Shown: positions 46,741 to 56,941, counted from the stretch's first letter. The stretch: 64,000 nucleotides of DNA from Cyclobacterium marinum DSM 745 (GCF_000222485.1 NC_015914.1:3330001-3394000), one strand, 5' to 3'. Notes: generated by a model not told the origin, from the letters alone. Numbers and translations are program-made.

Positions 46741-48840
46741 TTAATCAGCACCAATTAGCAACCATGCCGCATAAAATTTATGAAATCCGGTTTTTGTGTC
46801 GGGGGAGGCTTGTTCCAATGGTTTGTTGTCCTTCATTAATTTATCTAATAAGCCTTCTTCCATTAATATAGAAGCGGCTTGAATGGCTACAGCCTCATCA
46901 TAGGGTTTTAGGTTTTCTATCAAACGTTCAACTTTGCCTGCGGCATCTTTCCATAATTGTTGAGCATAGGCGTAAGCACTCGTGGGCGTACCATCCCCTT
47001 TGACATCAACCCATACGGCTCCTGAGGAACCCATAACTTTGGGTTCCCAAAGTGGGCTGTCGGGCTGATAGGGTTTGGCGATTTGCCAAAAAGGCAAGGC
47101 CTTTCCCGGACCTGTGGCAATGGCTACAAGAAAAACATCATGTGCCGGTTTTGGAAGTGTCCATGTGCCGTTCCATTTTACACCTGTTCCACTTTCATCG
47201 TCTTTAGAGATGACTGCTTCACGAATTTTTATACCGTTTGCATATAAGCTTACTGTATCTGCATCTAACCAATTTGGGCCCAAGACACGGACAGATACAT
47301 TAATCTCTCCGGTGTTTGGTACCAGATCCCCCGGGCCATATTTGTTGTCAACAATCATTTCTGCCATCAAACCAAAATTCACCATGACCTTTCCCTGCCG
47401 GATGTTTTGAATGGCTTCCTTTACGTCAATACTTCGGGCATCATTGCTTTGGCTTCGGATATAGGTTCTTGCCTGTCCTACCAAATACCTGCTGACATCA
47501 TGGGAATCACTAGCGCCTATTGGTGTTATTGCATACCCCCTATTTAATAAGCCAAACCAATCTTTATACAACTGCATGAGATCTGTTTGATGGGCTCCTG
47601 AATTAACGACTTCCATCGCATTGGCCGGAATTTTCCACCCTTCAAGATTAATTCCTGCATCCCCAATATGCCTTTTCTGATCAAAGGGTCTGAACCCACC
47701 GTGTACATCTCGCGCATGGTTCAATACAATAACTCCCTTACCCACTGCTTTTTGCATGTTTTGTAGCAGCCCATCCCAGTTTTCAACATCAACTTCTGGA
47801 ACAGGAGTATTCTTCCTTATGGAAAAAACATTAAAGTGTCCAAAATGAGTAGTTACTTCGTTGCCAATAACCGAAGTGAAATATGTTGCTACCTGCATGG
47901 CTTTGGCAGTTGAGTCCATATCAATATGTTTATTATGATCGGTTATGATAGGTAATTCTATTCCTTCGCCTGCTATGGTGATGGAACGTTCCTGCATGCT
48001 GGCATCGCCATGTCCGGAATGGGTAAAAGTATGGATATGGGTGTCACTACTTATCCAGCCTTCAATGGGAACTTCATGCTTGATGTAAAGTTTTTTATGA
48101 ATTTTATCTCCCGGTTTAATTGCTAATTGAAGCGAATCAACTCCATATTCGATTCCTCGGTTGGCGTAAATGCTATACTTTCCGGATGGAATTCCAAATG
48201 TGGCTATTCCATTACCTGTATAGACAATTCCCGGTCTTACCGCCAGGGTCTCGGAAGAAGATACCCCTACTGTTTGAAGGGCTCCTTCGGGATTTGTTAC
48301 AGTAATTCTTGCCGGGAGAAGATTCCCGCTTGTTTTGTCATACAATTCGATGTGGAGGCTGGCTTCTGATAAGACATCTGGCCTTGATTGATTAATTAAT
48401 TTTATTTGCCCTATTCTAATGTCGTCCGGAATTTTATCCATCTGCTCAATTTGCAGTCTGTTATTTCCGAGAGTTAGTATTCCTGATGGAATGTCTAAGT
48501 AGATGATCTTGTCTTTTTCATCCCTGTCTAAATTCCCTAGAAGATGGCCGTTAATCTTTACCTGCCAAGCATGTTTTACATCTTGTTGCCGAAATTGAAG
48601 GGTTTGATTACCCTCCGTATTCTCTAAAGCAAATGGGATTTCCAGCCGGTCTCCTGCTGCTATTTTGGGAAAATCCGACCATTCTTGTTGTTCACCATAG
48701 CGCAAATGATGCATTTCCGAGCTTATAATGATTTCTTGCCCATAGCTATTTCCCAATAAGAGAGACAAAACGATCATGAAAAAACAGTGCATGGTCAATT
48801 TGAAACGGAAGGGTAAGGGGTTCATTACAATTTGGGTCAT
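46741..48840 (-). CDS. secreted CehA/McbA family metallohydrolase (PHP-like)
   Basis: 699 residues with a signal peptide (about 15-34, ending NSYGQ); MNPLPFR at 48825 is an alternative start. N-terminal beta domains (about 40-265) contain a binding module with 'IPFALENTEGNQTLQF' and a C-type 'PARITVTNPEG...' unit. The PHP-type metal site follows with 'SSDTHIHTFTHSGH' (about 269-282), 'ELPIITDHNKHID', 'VIVLNHARDVHGG' and 'PIGASDSHD'. McbA/CehA enzymes hydrolyse carbamates and esters; related Bacteroidota members occur in sulfatase-rich loci with unknown substrate. It is the last gene of the susC-susD-sulfatase unit, 40 bases after the sulfatase. Confidence 0.88.
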   Translation of the reverse strand: MTQIVMNPLPFRFKLTMHCFFMIVLSLLLGNSYGQEIIISSEMHHLRYGEQQEWSDFPKIAAGDRLEIPFALENTEGNQTLQFRQQDVKHAWQVKINGHLLGNLDRDEKDKIIYLDIPSGILTLGNNRLQIEQMDKIPDDIRIGQIKLINQSRPDVLSEASLHIELYDKTSGNLLPARITVTNPEGALQTVGVSSSETLAVRPGIVYTGNGIATFGIPSGKYSIYANRGIEYGVDSLQLAIKPGDKIHKKLYIKHEVPIEGWISSDTHIHTFTHSGHGDASMQERSITIAGEGIELPIITDHNKHIDMDSTAKAMQVATYFTSVIGNEVTTHFGHFNVFSIRKNTPVPEVDVENWDGLLQNMQKAVGKGVIVLNHARDVHGGFRPFDQKRHIGDAGINLEGWKIPANAMEVVNSGAHQTDLMQLYKDWFGLLNRGYAITPIGASDSHDVSRYLVGQARTYIRSQSNDARSIDVKEAIQNIRQGKVMVNFGLMAEMIVDNKYGPGDLVPNTGEINVSVRVLGPNWLDADTVSLYANGIKIREAVISKDDESGTGVKWNGTWTLPKPAHDVFLVAIATGPGKALPFWQIAKPYQPDSPLWEPKVMGSSGAVWVDVKGDGTPTSAYAYAQQLWKDAAGKVERLIENLKPYDEAVAIQAASILMEEGLLDKLMKDNKPLEQASPDTKTGFHKFYAAWLLIGAD

Positions 48841-48880
48841 CTTGTTAAATTCAGGCTTAAGGGATTAACTCCTAATGTGC

Positions 48881-50428
48881 TTATTTCTCCTGTTTTACAC
48901 TGTCTTCAATATAACTATAGGATGCTTTTAGCCCAAGGACTTCTTGGGCGTTAATACTTGGTGCCGGATGTTTGTCTCTATCCATAAAGTATTTAGCACC
49001 CATCCATTTCATTTCCCCTCCGACTACTCTAGGATCTCCTGTCTTGCTAAGGTAGGCTTCCAGTCTATCGGCAAGCATTTTTCTGGTGTTTTGATAGGGT
49101 TCTTGGTCGACTACATTATTTAACTGGTCAGGGTCTGTGCGAAGATCAAACAGTTCTTCAGCTGGCCTTTTTGCGAAAGCAAGTTGAAACAATTCTTTTA
49201 CATGCTCATTGTCCCTATACCTAAGCATGTACTCTTTGGTGGGAGACGGGTAATGAAGCATATGGGCATCGACGTCTCCGTATAGTGGAGGGTCGCCAGC
49301 TGGCCATTGTTCCGGTTCGTAATTACGGATATATAGAAAATCTTTGGTGACAATAGATCTCCCTCCATAGCCGGCGCCACCGTTTCGGACAAAGGCATGC
49401 CGTTCTCTGCCGGTTACCATAAAGTCCCTCTCAGGTTCAATTGTGCCACTTTTATCTGACTCCAAGATATTTAGCAGACTTTTGGCTGTCATTTCTTTGG
49501 GGATTTGAAGGCCTGCCAATTCAAGAAAAGTAGGAGCCAAATCACTGAGGTTAATAAAATCATTGATTACCCGCGCACCAGATGACCTTTCCGGCATGGA
49601 AATCACCATAGGTATTTTAGTTCCAAAAGTGTAAAGGTTGGCCAATCCCCGAGGCATTTGCCAACCATTGTCACTACAAACAATGATGATGGTGTTCTCC
49701 ATTTCGCCGGAAGCCTTTAAGGTCTCAAAAAATTCTCCTACTTCACTGTCGAAACTTTGAATTTCAGCATAATAATCAGCCATGTCCATTCTAACGGAAT
49801 CGTTGTCAGGTAAATAGGTAGGGACTTCAATGGCTGACAAGTCAATAGTACCTTTCGTTGCATTGTCAGCATAGGGCCGGTGGGGGTTTCTGGAGCTGAA
49901 CCAATAGGTGAAAGGTTGCTCTTCCTCTCTTTGATCCAAAAAATCCTGAAAGCGGTCAAATTTATTGCCTGCCGGATTACGCTCCCATCCGCCTGCTTCA
50001 TAATTCCCGGGTCCCCAACCTTTGCCTTGGTGACCAACCAAATAGCCCGATTCTTCGAGCAAATCGGTATGTACTTGGAAGTCAGACGAAATGGTTCCCC
50101 AAAGATTCGCTCCCTCTCCCAGCTTCCAAATATCCATCCCTGTAAGCATGGATGCTCGAGCAGATGTGCAGGAAGGAGCGGCACAATAAGCGTTGGTAAA
50201 TCTAAGGCCGCGTTTAGCCAAACTGTCTATGTATGGTGTTTTTACTACCGGATCTCCATAACAGCTCAAGTGATTCCAGGAATGGTTGTCAGACATAAGG
50301 AGAAGAATATTAGGTCTTTTCCTTATGTCTTCGGGCTTTTCACTACAACTTCCAAGGAAAAATGTTCCCAAAATCAGTCCGTAGAAAATATAAGTTAAGG
50401 AGGGTGTCTTGAAAACTTTGTCGTTCAT
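48881..50428 (-). CDS. sulfatase lipoprotein (type I, Cys-type)
   Basis: 515 residues. Lipoprotein signal with Cys28 ('FFLGSCSEKPED'). Sulfatase core: 'RPNILLLMSDNHSWNHLSCYGDP', modification motif CTSAR with the formylglycine Cys at 87 ('PSCTSARASMLTG'), 'GYLVGHQGKGWGPG' and 'IIIVCSDNGWQMPRG'. Membrane-attached in the periplasm or outer membrane. It overlaps susD by 4 bases (ATGA), so it is co-translated with the glycan uptake pair, which strongly suggests that the imported or surface-bound glycan is sulfated. Confidence 0.93.
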   Translation of the reverse strand: MNDKVFKTPSLTYIFYGLILGTFFLGSCSEKPEDIRKRPNILLLMSDNHSWNHLSCYGDPVVKTPYIDSLAKRGLRFTNAYCAAPSCTSARASMLTGMDIWKLGEGANLWGTISSDFQVHTDLLEESGYLVGHQGKGWGPGNYEAGGWERNPAGNKFDRFQDFLDQREEEQPFTYWFSSRNPHRPYADNATKGTIDLSAIEVPTYLPDNDSVRMDMADYYAEIQSFDSEVGEFFETLKASGEMENTIIIVCSDNGWQMPRGLANLYTFGTKIPMVISMPERSSGARVINDFINLSDLAPTFLELAGLQIPKEMTAKSLLNILESDKSGTIEPERDFMVTGRERHAFVRNGGAGYGGRSIVTKDFLYIRNYEPEQWPAGDPPLYGDVDAHMLHYPSPTKEYMLRYRDNEHVKELFQLAFAKRPAEELFDLRTDPDQLNNVVDQEPYQNTRKMLADRLEAYLSKTGDPRVVGGEMKWMGAKYFMDRDKHPAPSINAQEVLGLKASYSYIEDSVKQEK

Positions 50429-51915
50429 TCTGTAGGATTTTGTATGAGATTTGGATTTAAAGCCAATTCAGTTTCAGGAATTAAATGGACAATGCTATTG
50501 GAGGTGGGCTGTACCAATAAAGGTCCTGACCAACCAAAGGGTTGTACAGAACTTCTGTCCAAAGGCCTGTTGTTTCTAAATACATCCATGGCACGATGGC
50601 CTTCCCAAGCCAGTTCCAGACGTCGCTCATCCAAGACCACATCCAGTACAGTTTCGTACCCTTTGAGGTCATTTGTGTCAAACAATTGTTCTCCCGACAA
50701 TCCGGCCCGCTCTCTAATGATATTGACCATTTCAATGGCCTCGGTTTCCTTTCCCGATGTTTTTGCATAGGCCTCCGCTTTGATCAAGTACATTTCAGCC
50801 AAGCGCATGACGATGGGGGATGAAAGCATTTGAACTCCACCTTCCATGGTGTATTTGTTTATAAAGTATTGAGACAAACCATCTCTTTTTTGCAGAAGGA
50901 AGCCAACATCTTCCGTAGGATCAGGTATTTTGTTTCCTTCCTCATCATAAATATAGTCAGGATCAATGAACTTGACCCTTTCGTCATTCGGGTTTTGGTA
51001 AATTAAATCCCTATAGGTTTTTGAAGCGAACATTTCCCCCCATCCACCTTGTCCATGGTATAAAGAGCCAATGGATCCTTTGCCCATATTCTCTGTTTCC
51101 AAGAGTTTGATAGCAAATATAGTCTCCGGATTATTTTCCGGTAATAAGGTAAAATAACTTCCAAATTGAGAGGTTTCAAGCAGACTGTATTTCCCTGAAT
51201 TAATCACCTTGTCGGCGTATTCAATGGCTTTCTCATTTTGCTCCATGTACAGGTATAATCGAGCGAGCATACCCCAAGCCACTTCTTTGGAGGCAAAGAT
51301 GGAGGGTTTGCTAATGCTCATCAGGTCGGCGGCTTTTAATAGATCATTTTCAATGAATGCATAAGTTTCTTTGACAGTACTTCTCGGAGGCAAAGCAGAT
51401 ACATCTGTATTGTCTCTAATCATTACACCCAAGTTGGTTTCGGGGTTTTGAGAATAGGGCCTGCCAAACATTCGAACTAGGTCAAAATGCATAAAAGCCC
51501 TTAAGAAAATATTCTCTCCTTTTAATTGGAGATTTTCTTCATCTGCATTGTCGTCTATGGCCTCAATGACCTTGTTTGCTGAAAAGATACCATAATAAGC
51601 TTCCTGCCAAAACTGGGTGGAAACGGAAGAATTAACAATGTGCTGGTAACTGTAGGTTAACATTCTATTGTCTCCACTGTTCTTCACCCACACCGCATCA
51701 TCCCCCGGAAACTCTTGGGCTGCTTGCCGGTTTCTCACATACCGCATTTCTCTCAATCGGCTATAGGTGCCTATGGTGATGTTGGATAGTAATTCAGGTG
51801 ATTCTGAAACCTGTTGGTCTGACAATTGGTCAATTGGGAAATATTCAAGGTCGTCACAACCACTCAAATATCCCATGAAAACAGTGAGTAAAAAGATATT
51901 TATGTACTTTTTCAT
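50425..51915 (-). CDS. susD: SusD/RagB family glycan-binding lipoprotein
   Basis: 496 residues from MKKYINI at 51915; MIFKNF at 51945 overlaps susC and is not preferred. Lipoprotein signal ends YLSGC. SusD traits: 'FWQEAYYGIFSANKVIEAI', 'RAFMHFDLVRMFGRPYS', 'PRSTVKETYAFIENDLLKA' (TPR-like repeats), and a C-terminal 'VVLDERRLELAWEGHRAMDVFR'. It caps the SusC transporter and binds the oligosaccharide at the surface. It lies 19 bases after susC and overlaps the sulfatase gene by 4. The symbol denotes homology, not starch specificity. Confidence 0.95.
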   Translation of the reverse strand: MKKYINIFLLTVFMGYLSGCDDLEYFPIDQLSDQQVSESPELLSNITIGTYSRLREMRYVRNRQAAQEFPGDDAVWVKNSGDNRMLTYSYQHIVNSSVSTQFWQEAYYGIFSANKVIEAIDDNADEENLQLKGENIFLRAFMHFDLVRMFGRPYSQNPETNLGVMIRDNTDVSALPPRSTVKETYAFIENDLLKAADLMSISKPSIFASKEVAWGMLARLYLYMEQNEKAIEYADKVINSGKYSLLETSQFGSYFTLLPENNPETIFAIKLLETENMGKGSIGSLYHGQGGWGEMFASKTYRDLIYQNPNDERVKFIDPDYIYDEEGNKIPDPTEDVGFLLQKRDGLSQYFINKYTMEGGVQMLSSPIVMRLAEMYLIKAEAYAKTSGKETEAIEMVNIIRERAGLSGEQLFDTNDLKGYETVLDVVLDERRLELAWEGHRAMDVFRNNRPLDRSSVQPFGWSGPLLVQPTSNSIVHLIPETELALNPNLIQNPTE

Positions 51916-51934
51916 TTTATGGCTATTAAAATTC

Positions 51935-54900
51935 TTAAAGATCAAAACTGATACCTAGAAGGATTTTTCTGGTAGGAGAAAACCTTGCACTATTGGCAGA
52001 TTGTGCGATTACAGGGTTTTCCATATTCACATCAGGGTCGCCACCACTAAACTTGGTGAATACAGCCAGGTTGTCCAGGCTCATATAAATTCGCATACCG
52101 GTGAATTTGTAAACCTTTTGGGGAAAGGCATAATCTAATCTCACATTTTGGATCCGGAAATAACTTCCGTCTTCTAAATACCTGGAGGAGGTTCCATTAG
52201 AAGCACTTCCACCACTTAATAATTTTGGGTGTGTGGCGATATCTCCGGGGTTTTCCCATCTCACCCAGTCTTTCTGAAGTTTCATTTGGTTTTGATTGGT
52301 GCTGTTGTTATCCGAATCTATGCGTTCTCTGTGAGAGAAATAGATGCTTTGTCCTACAGCATAATTGGCCAAAACACTTAAAGAAAAATTCTTATAATAA
52401 AAGTCGTTCCTAATCCCTCCTGTAAAATCCGGATAAGCTGAACTTACAAAAAGGTTGCTTGCTGCATTATAGGTATTGGTAGTGCTAATGTTTGCCGGTT
52501 CAACTTTATCTGCCCCATGAATTAAATTGCCTTCAGCATCTTCCCACCTGATCCAAAGAGGATCACCTGTTTGGGGGTCTGCTCCAGCCCATTCTTTCAT
52601 GTAGAAATACCGCATCGGTAAGCCTTCTCGGATCCTCATCTGCCCACTTGCAATGTCTTCACCTTGATTCAAGGCCAAAACTTTGTTTCTGTTGATGTTT
52701 ACATTGAAATTGGTTTCCCACCTGAAAGCACCATCCATGTTTACAGTGCTGATATTAAAATCCAACCCACGATTTCTAACGGATCCAACATTCCTTTGCT
52801 GACTTGAAAAACCACTACTAGCAGAAAGGGGTACGCTTTGCAATAAATTTTTATTTACCCTATTGTAATAATCGACTTCAATATTGATTCGATTGAATAT
52901 GGAAAATTCAACCCCAATATTGGTTGTGTAGGCCATTTCCCAGGTTAAATCCGGGTTTTCTCGTCTTGCAGGCCGCGCTCCTGATAACCTATTGTAAGTA
53001 CTATTGGTGGTGAAACTATATGTGCCTAGGGATAAGTAGGGGGCAATGTTGGCATTTCCTGTTGTGCCATAGCTAGTCCTGATCTTTAATAAATCTATCC
53101 AAGTGGCATCTTTTAAGAAGTTTTCCCTGTTAACATTCCAAGAAGCACCAACCGAATAAAAAGTAGCCCACCTATTGTTGGCACCAAACCTAGAGGAGGC
53201 ATCCCGTCTAACAGAACTGACCAAAAAATATTTCCCTTGGTAATTGTAATCGACCTGTCCAAAATAGGATAAAAAGCCTGTTTCGGTATTGTTTCCGGAG
53301 ATAGACTTTGGACTTCCGGCAGCACTTAGCGCGCTTAGTCCTCCGGCTAAATCCATCCCAACAGCTCCTGTAAAAGAAGAGCTGAGATAATTGTATTCTT
53401 GCCCTAGAATTCCTGCCAAACTGTGGTCACCGATGCGGTGTTCCAAGTTTAAAAGGTTTGAGGTAAGAAATGATTGGTCATAAGAATAGGTCTGGCTAAT
53501 TCTTCCATTCTCAAAACTCGCCAATTGATGGTCTTTATCCAGCAACTGGGTCCAATCTGTACCGGCTAATCCGACCCTGTTAGTGGTAGAAAATCGCATC
53601 CAATCCGTGATTTGAGCGTCAAGTTGAAGGTCGATTCCAAATCGCATGTTTTTGGTAATGTCTCTTTGGTGGTCTTTGTTGTAGAAATAATTGGATTTGG
53701 CATTTCCTATCCAGACATTTCCCGGTTCCAATGGATTGTATGGAGTGACTCCATCGGTTTCAAAAGCAGGATCCCATGGTAAATTATTGTACAACTGTGT
53801 CATGGTTCCTTCCTGTCCGCTGAGAGGTTCATTTGGGGCTCTGTTTGCGCCGGCGTTGATTCTGGTTTGTAGGGTAAATCTGTCCGAAATCTGGTGTTTT
53901 AGGTTGGCACGGAGATCCAAATTTTGGTATTCAGTTCCTAAGACCGTCCCAAGTTCATTGTAATAATTTCCACTAACGTAAAAGGTGGTTTTATCAGAGC
54001 CACCGGAAACAGAAAGCTGGTGTTGGTTAACATGTCCGGTTCTGGTAAGTAGGGATTGCCAGTCTGTATCGGAAGCCAATAAGGAAGAGGGTAGGACATT
54101 GTTAAGGTATTGGTCAAAGGTTTGGTTGGTATAGGTCGGAACACCTGCTGCAACTTGAGCATCGTAAAAATTCCTAAATCCTTGCTCTTGTCTGTTATAC
54201 AATTCCGCGGAATTCATCATTTCTAAATTGCCATTTCTGAATTGACTAATTCCTGCTGATCCACTATAGCTTACTTTGGTTTCACCACTTTTTCCCTTTT
54301 TGGTTGTAATGATGATTACTCCATTTGCTGCACGTGAACCATAAAGCCCTGTAGCGGCAGCGTCCTTTAGTACTGTAATAGAGGCGATATCCATAGGGTT
54401 TGCAGATCCGCCAATTACACCATCTACCACGTACAAAGGCCCATAGCCGGCACCAATAGAACCGACCCCTCTAATAACAAGGTTAGTAGCGCTTCCGGGT
54501 CTGCCTTCAGTGTTAGATACGGTTAAACCGGCAACTTTTCCCTGAAGCATGGTTCCCAAGTTGTTGGATACCACACCGTTTTTTAAATCTTCTTCTCCAA
54601 CGATGGCAACTGATGATGATAACTCTGATTGACGCTTAGCGCTGTACCCGACGACTACAACTTCATCAAGTGAAGAAATGTCTTCTTCAAGGGTTACATC
54701 TATGATACTTTGATCCCCAACAGGGATTCTTTGGGATTCAAAACCAATAAAAGAAAAGACCAGTATTGAGCCTTCTGGAACGGAAAGACTGTATTTTCCT
54801 TCCAGGTCTGTTGCCGTGCCTATTCCTGCTCCAGCAACAGAAACCGTTACTCCGGGAATGGGTTCCCCTGCCTGATCCAGGACGGTACCGGATACAGAAA

Positions 54901-55099
54901 CGTCCACCACTTTAGCTATAGGCCTAACATTTTCGTTTTCCGGAAAAACATGCGGTTGAATAAATTTGCCCCTATTCGAATTAGGGGCTTTTTTGTTGTT
55001 TCCTAAAGCTGGGATATAGCATGAGAGGAATACAAAAGTCACTATTCCAGTCAAAAGCTGCCTAATAAGCCTTTGATGATAATGTATGTTTGGCGTCAT
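51935..55099 (-). CDS. susC: SusC/RagA family TonB-linked outer membrane receptor
   Basis: 1054 residues. After a signal (about 12-34) comes a carboxypeptidase-D-regulatory-like domain (about 68-145, 'VSVSGTVLDQAGEPIPGVTVSV...GTATDLEGKYSL...VFSFIGFESQ'). The plug domain follows with the SusC signature 'LDEVVVVGYSAKRQSELSSSV', 'LVIRGVGSIGAGYGPLYVVDGV' and 'SRAANGVIIITTKKGK'. The 22-strand barrel ends 'RKILLGISFDL'. No N-terminal STN domain is present, so it is not of the type that signals through FecR. Imports oligosaccharides across the outer membrane with SusD. First gene of the minus-strand operon. Confidence 0.96.
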   Translation of the reverse strand: MTPNIHYHQRLIRQLLTGIVTFVFLSCYIPALGNNKKAPNSNRGKFIQPHVFPENENVRPIAKVVDVSVSGTVLDQAGEPIPGVTVSVAGAGIGTATDLEGKYSLSVPEGSILVFSFIGFESQRIPVGDQSIIDVTLEEDISSLDEVVVVGYSAKRQSELSSSVAIVGEEDLKNGVVSNNLGTMLQGKVAGLTVSNTEGRPGSATNLVIRGVGSIGAGYGPLYVVDGVIGGSANPMDIASITVLKDAAATGLYGSRAANGVIIITTKKGKSGETKVSYSGSAGISQFRNGNLEMMNSAELYNRQEQGFRNFYDAQVAAGVPTYTNQTFDQYLNNVLPSSLLASDTDWQSLLTRTGHVNQHQLSVSGGSDKTTFYVSGNYYNELGTVLGTEYQNLDLRANLKHQISDRFTLQTRINAGANRAPNEPLSGQEGTMTQLYNNLPWDPAFETDGVTPYNPLEPGNVWIGNAKSNYFYNKDHQRDITKNMRFGIDLQLDAQITDWMRFSTTNRVGLAGTDWTQLLDKDHQLASFENGRISQTYSYDQSFLTSNLLNLEHRIGDHSLAGILGQEYNYLSSSFTGAVGMDLAGGLSALSAAGSPKSISGNNTETGFLSYFGQVDYNYQGKYFLVSSVRRDASSRFGANNRWATFYSVGASWNVNRENFLKDATWIDLLKIRTSYGTTGNANIAPYLSLGTYSFTTNSTYNRLSGARPARRENPDLTWEMAYTTNIGVEFSIFNRINIEVDYYNRVNKNLLQSVPLSASSGFSSQQRNVGSVRNRGLDFNISTVNMDGAFRWETNFNVNINRNKVLALNQGEDIASGQMRIREGLPMRYFYMKEWAGADPQTGDPLWIRWEDAEGNLIHGADKVEPANISTTNTYNAASNLFVSSAYPDFTGGIRNDFYYKNFSLSVLANYAVGQSIYFSHRERIDSDNNSTNQNQMKLQKDWVRWENPGDIATHPKLLSGGSASNGTSSRYLEDGSYFRIQNVRLDYAFPQKVYKFTGMRIYMSLDNLAVFTKFSGGDPDVNMENPVIAQSANSARFSPTRKILLGISFDL

Positions 55100-55557
55100 T
55101 TTTTTGGGTTTATAATTTAATTATTAATTGAAATCTTTTCAGATTAAGCAATAATATAAAATTTTAAATTTAATTTATGATTAAAAACAATACTATATTT
55201 TTAAAATTTTATTATGATAATGTTTAATGTTAATTGTGAATACAAAATGTGTCTCAGTATGAATTTATGTCCTATGATTTTGATTTGACTTTAAATTTCT
55301 GGCTGATGGGCAATGGATTAGTACATTAATGTATTTCACTATTTAAATTAATAACTGAAATTGTATGAGGGAGGAAGTCTATCCAACAATTTTAAATGAT
55401 TAAACCATAAAATCATTTTATATAAGGAGTGCTAGGGTTATGGCTACCCTATTTCGAAGCTTATTAGCTATTAATTTCTCTGTATAATTAACTTGAATTA
55501 ATTAGATTTATAAAATACGGATTGAAACCAGTTTAGTATTTTGCATTGAAAAGACAT
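55100..55557. other. divergent regulatory region between susC and the beta-helix gene
   Basis: About 460 AT-rich bases separating susC (minus) from the Tat-exported protein gene (plus), so both promoters should lie here. Many A/T tracts but no convincing TAnnTTTG box or operator palindrome. No coding frame. Confidence 0.5.
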
Positions 55558-56721
55558 ATGGAAGAAAATAATAATAGCAAACATTCCAGAAGGCAATTTT
55601 TTTCTACTGCTGCTAAAAGCAGTTTAGCGGCCTGCACTTTTGGATTTCCCTTGAAAGATTGGAATCCAAGTACATTTTTGACTGAACCTGTTGAAGGCGA
55701 AAATCCGGAAAAGCCAAGTTGGCTCGCTATTAATGATGAGATTTATGGCGCCAAACCTAGTGATATGGGGCCGATTGGTGGAGGGAATGGATATGCCTTT
55801 CCAATTGTAAAGGGAGATTTTGAGGCGACAAACTTGGATGAATTGTTGGATGCACTTGCGCAAGCAAAGTCGGGACAAGTTGTCTTTATTCCCGATGAAA
55901 TTAATATAGACCTAACCACTAGGGTTTTTATTGAAAAGTTGGTTTTAGAAATTCCTGAAGGGGTAACCTTGGCCGGGAACCGCGGATATGAAGGTTCTAA
56001 AGGTGGAATTTTGCTAAGCAATGCTTTAGAGACCAAGTTCCTGATTCGTGCCAATGGGCCAGGGGTACGAATATCGGGGCTAAGAATTCAAGGGCCAAAT
56101 CCTGACCGTCATCTGGAACATCACAAACGTGCTTTTGGACCTGAAGGTTTGGGACGTGATTATTATTACAAATTCCCAGTTTCGAGAGGAATAGTGACTG
56201 AATATCCTGAATTGAAAGTGGACAATTGTGAGGTTTCAGCTTTTTCAGGTAGCGGCATTTTTCTTAAAAAGGGTTCTGGACACCATATTCATCATAATTT
56301 TATCCATCAATGCCAGTACAATGGCCTCGGTTATGGGATAAGCCATGCCGCAGCTGATTCTCTAATCGAATATAATTTATTCAATGAAAACAGGCATTCT
56401 ATTGCAGGTACCGGGGTGTCGGGTTGTGGATACATAGCTAGGCATAATATTGAGCTGGGCATATCATTAAGTCATTGTTTTGACATGCACGGAGGCAGGG
56501 ACAGGAAAGACAATACGGACATCGCGGGAACGACAATGGAGATCTATAACAACACTTTTTATGCACCCCAAACATCCGTAGTAATTAGGGGTGTACCTGA
56601 AGAAAAATGTGAAATACATCACAATTGGTTTGCCAAACATAAGGAAACCGAACAGGCTGTTAGGGGCCTGTCAGGAAAAACCATAGCCATGGACAATGTC
56701 TATGTTGATGAACTGAATTAA
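55558..56721 (+). CDS. Tat-exported right-handed beta-helix protein (pectate lyase-like)
   Basis: 387 residues from the ATG at 55558; a TTG at 55546 would add four. The N-terminus has a twin-arginine signal 'HSRRQFFSTAAKSSLAACTFGF', so it is exported folded. The body is a parallel beta-helix with His-rich turns: 'IPEGVTLAGNRGYEGSKGG', 'ISGLRIQGPNPDRHLEHHKRAF', 'SGHHIHHNFIHQCQYNGLGYGI', 'MEIYNNTFYAPQTSVVIRG'. No PL1 or PL6 catalytic signature can be fixed by eye; it could be a lyase or glycan-binding protein. It is transcribed away from susC, and its position points to the same glycan. Confidence 0.8.
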   Translation: MEENNNSKHSRRQFFSTAAKSSLAACTFGFPLKDWNPSTFLTEPVEGENPEKPSWLAINDEIYGAKPSDMGPIGGGNGYAFPIVKGDFEATNLDELLDALAQAKSGQVVFIPDEINIDLTTRVFIEKLVLEIPEGVTLAGNRGYEGSKGGILLSNALETKFLIRANGPGVRISGLRIQGPNPDRHLEHHKRAFGPEGLGRDYYYKFPVSRGIVTEYPELKVDNCEVSAFSGSGIFLKKGSGHHIHHNFIHQCQYNGLGYGISHAAADSLIEYNLFNENRHSIAGTGVSGCGYIARHNIELGISLSHCFDMHGGRDRKDNTDIAGTTMEIYNNTFYAPQTSVVIRGVPEEKCEIHHNWFAKHKETEQAVRGLSGKTIAMDNVYVDELN

Positions 56722-56941
56722 GGATTGATTTAATCGTATCAATTCAATTGCTACACAACAGATGGTATTGCTGAATAAGCTGGAAGTTTTTTTGCTATCC
56801 ACTCCTTTGGAATTAAATCGCTGCCAAAATGTTTATTTTCTCATGCATTTCCCAAAGTTTTCCATCATGACCGATTTCATTTTTCGGGTTCAAATCCAGA
56901 CGTAACATTCCTGAGCTTTCCAACGTTTGTAAAGGCTTCAG

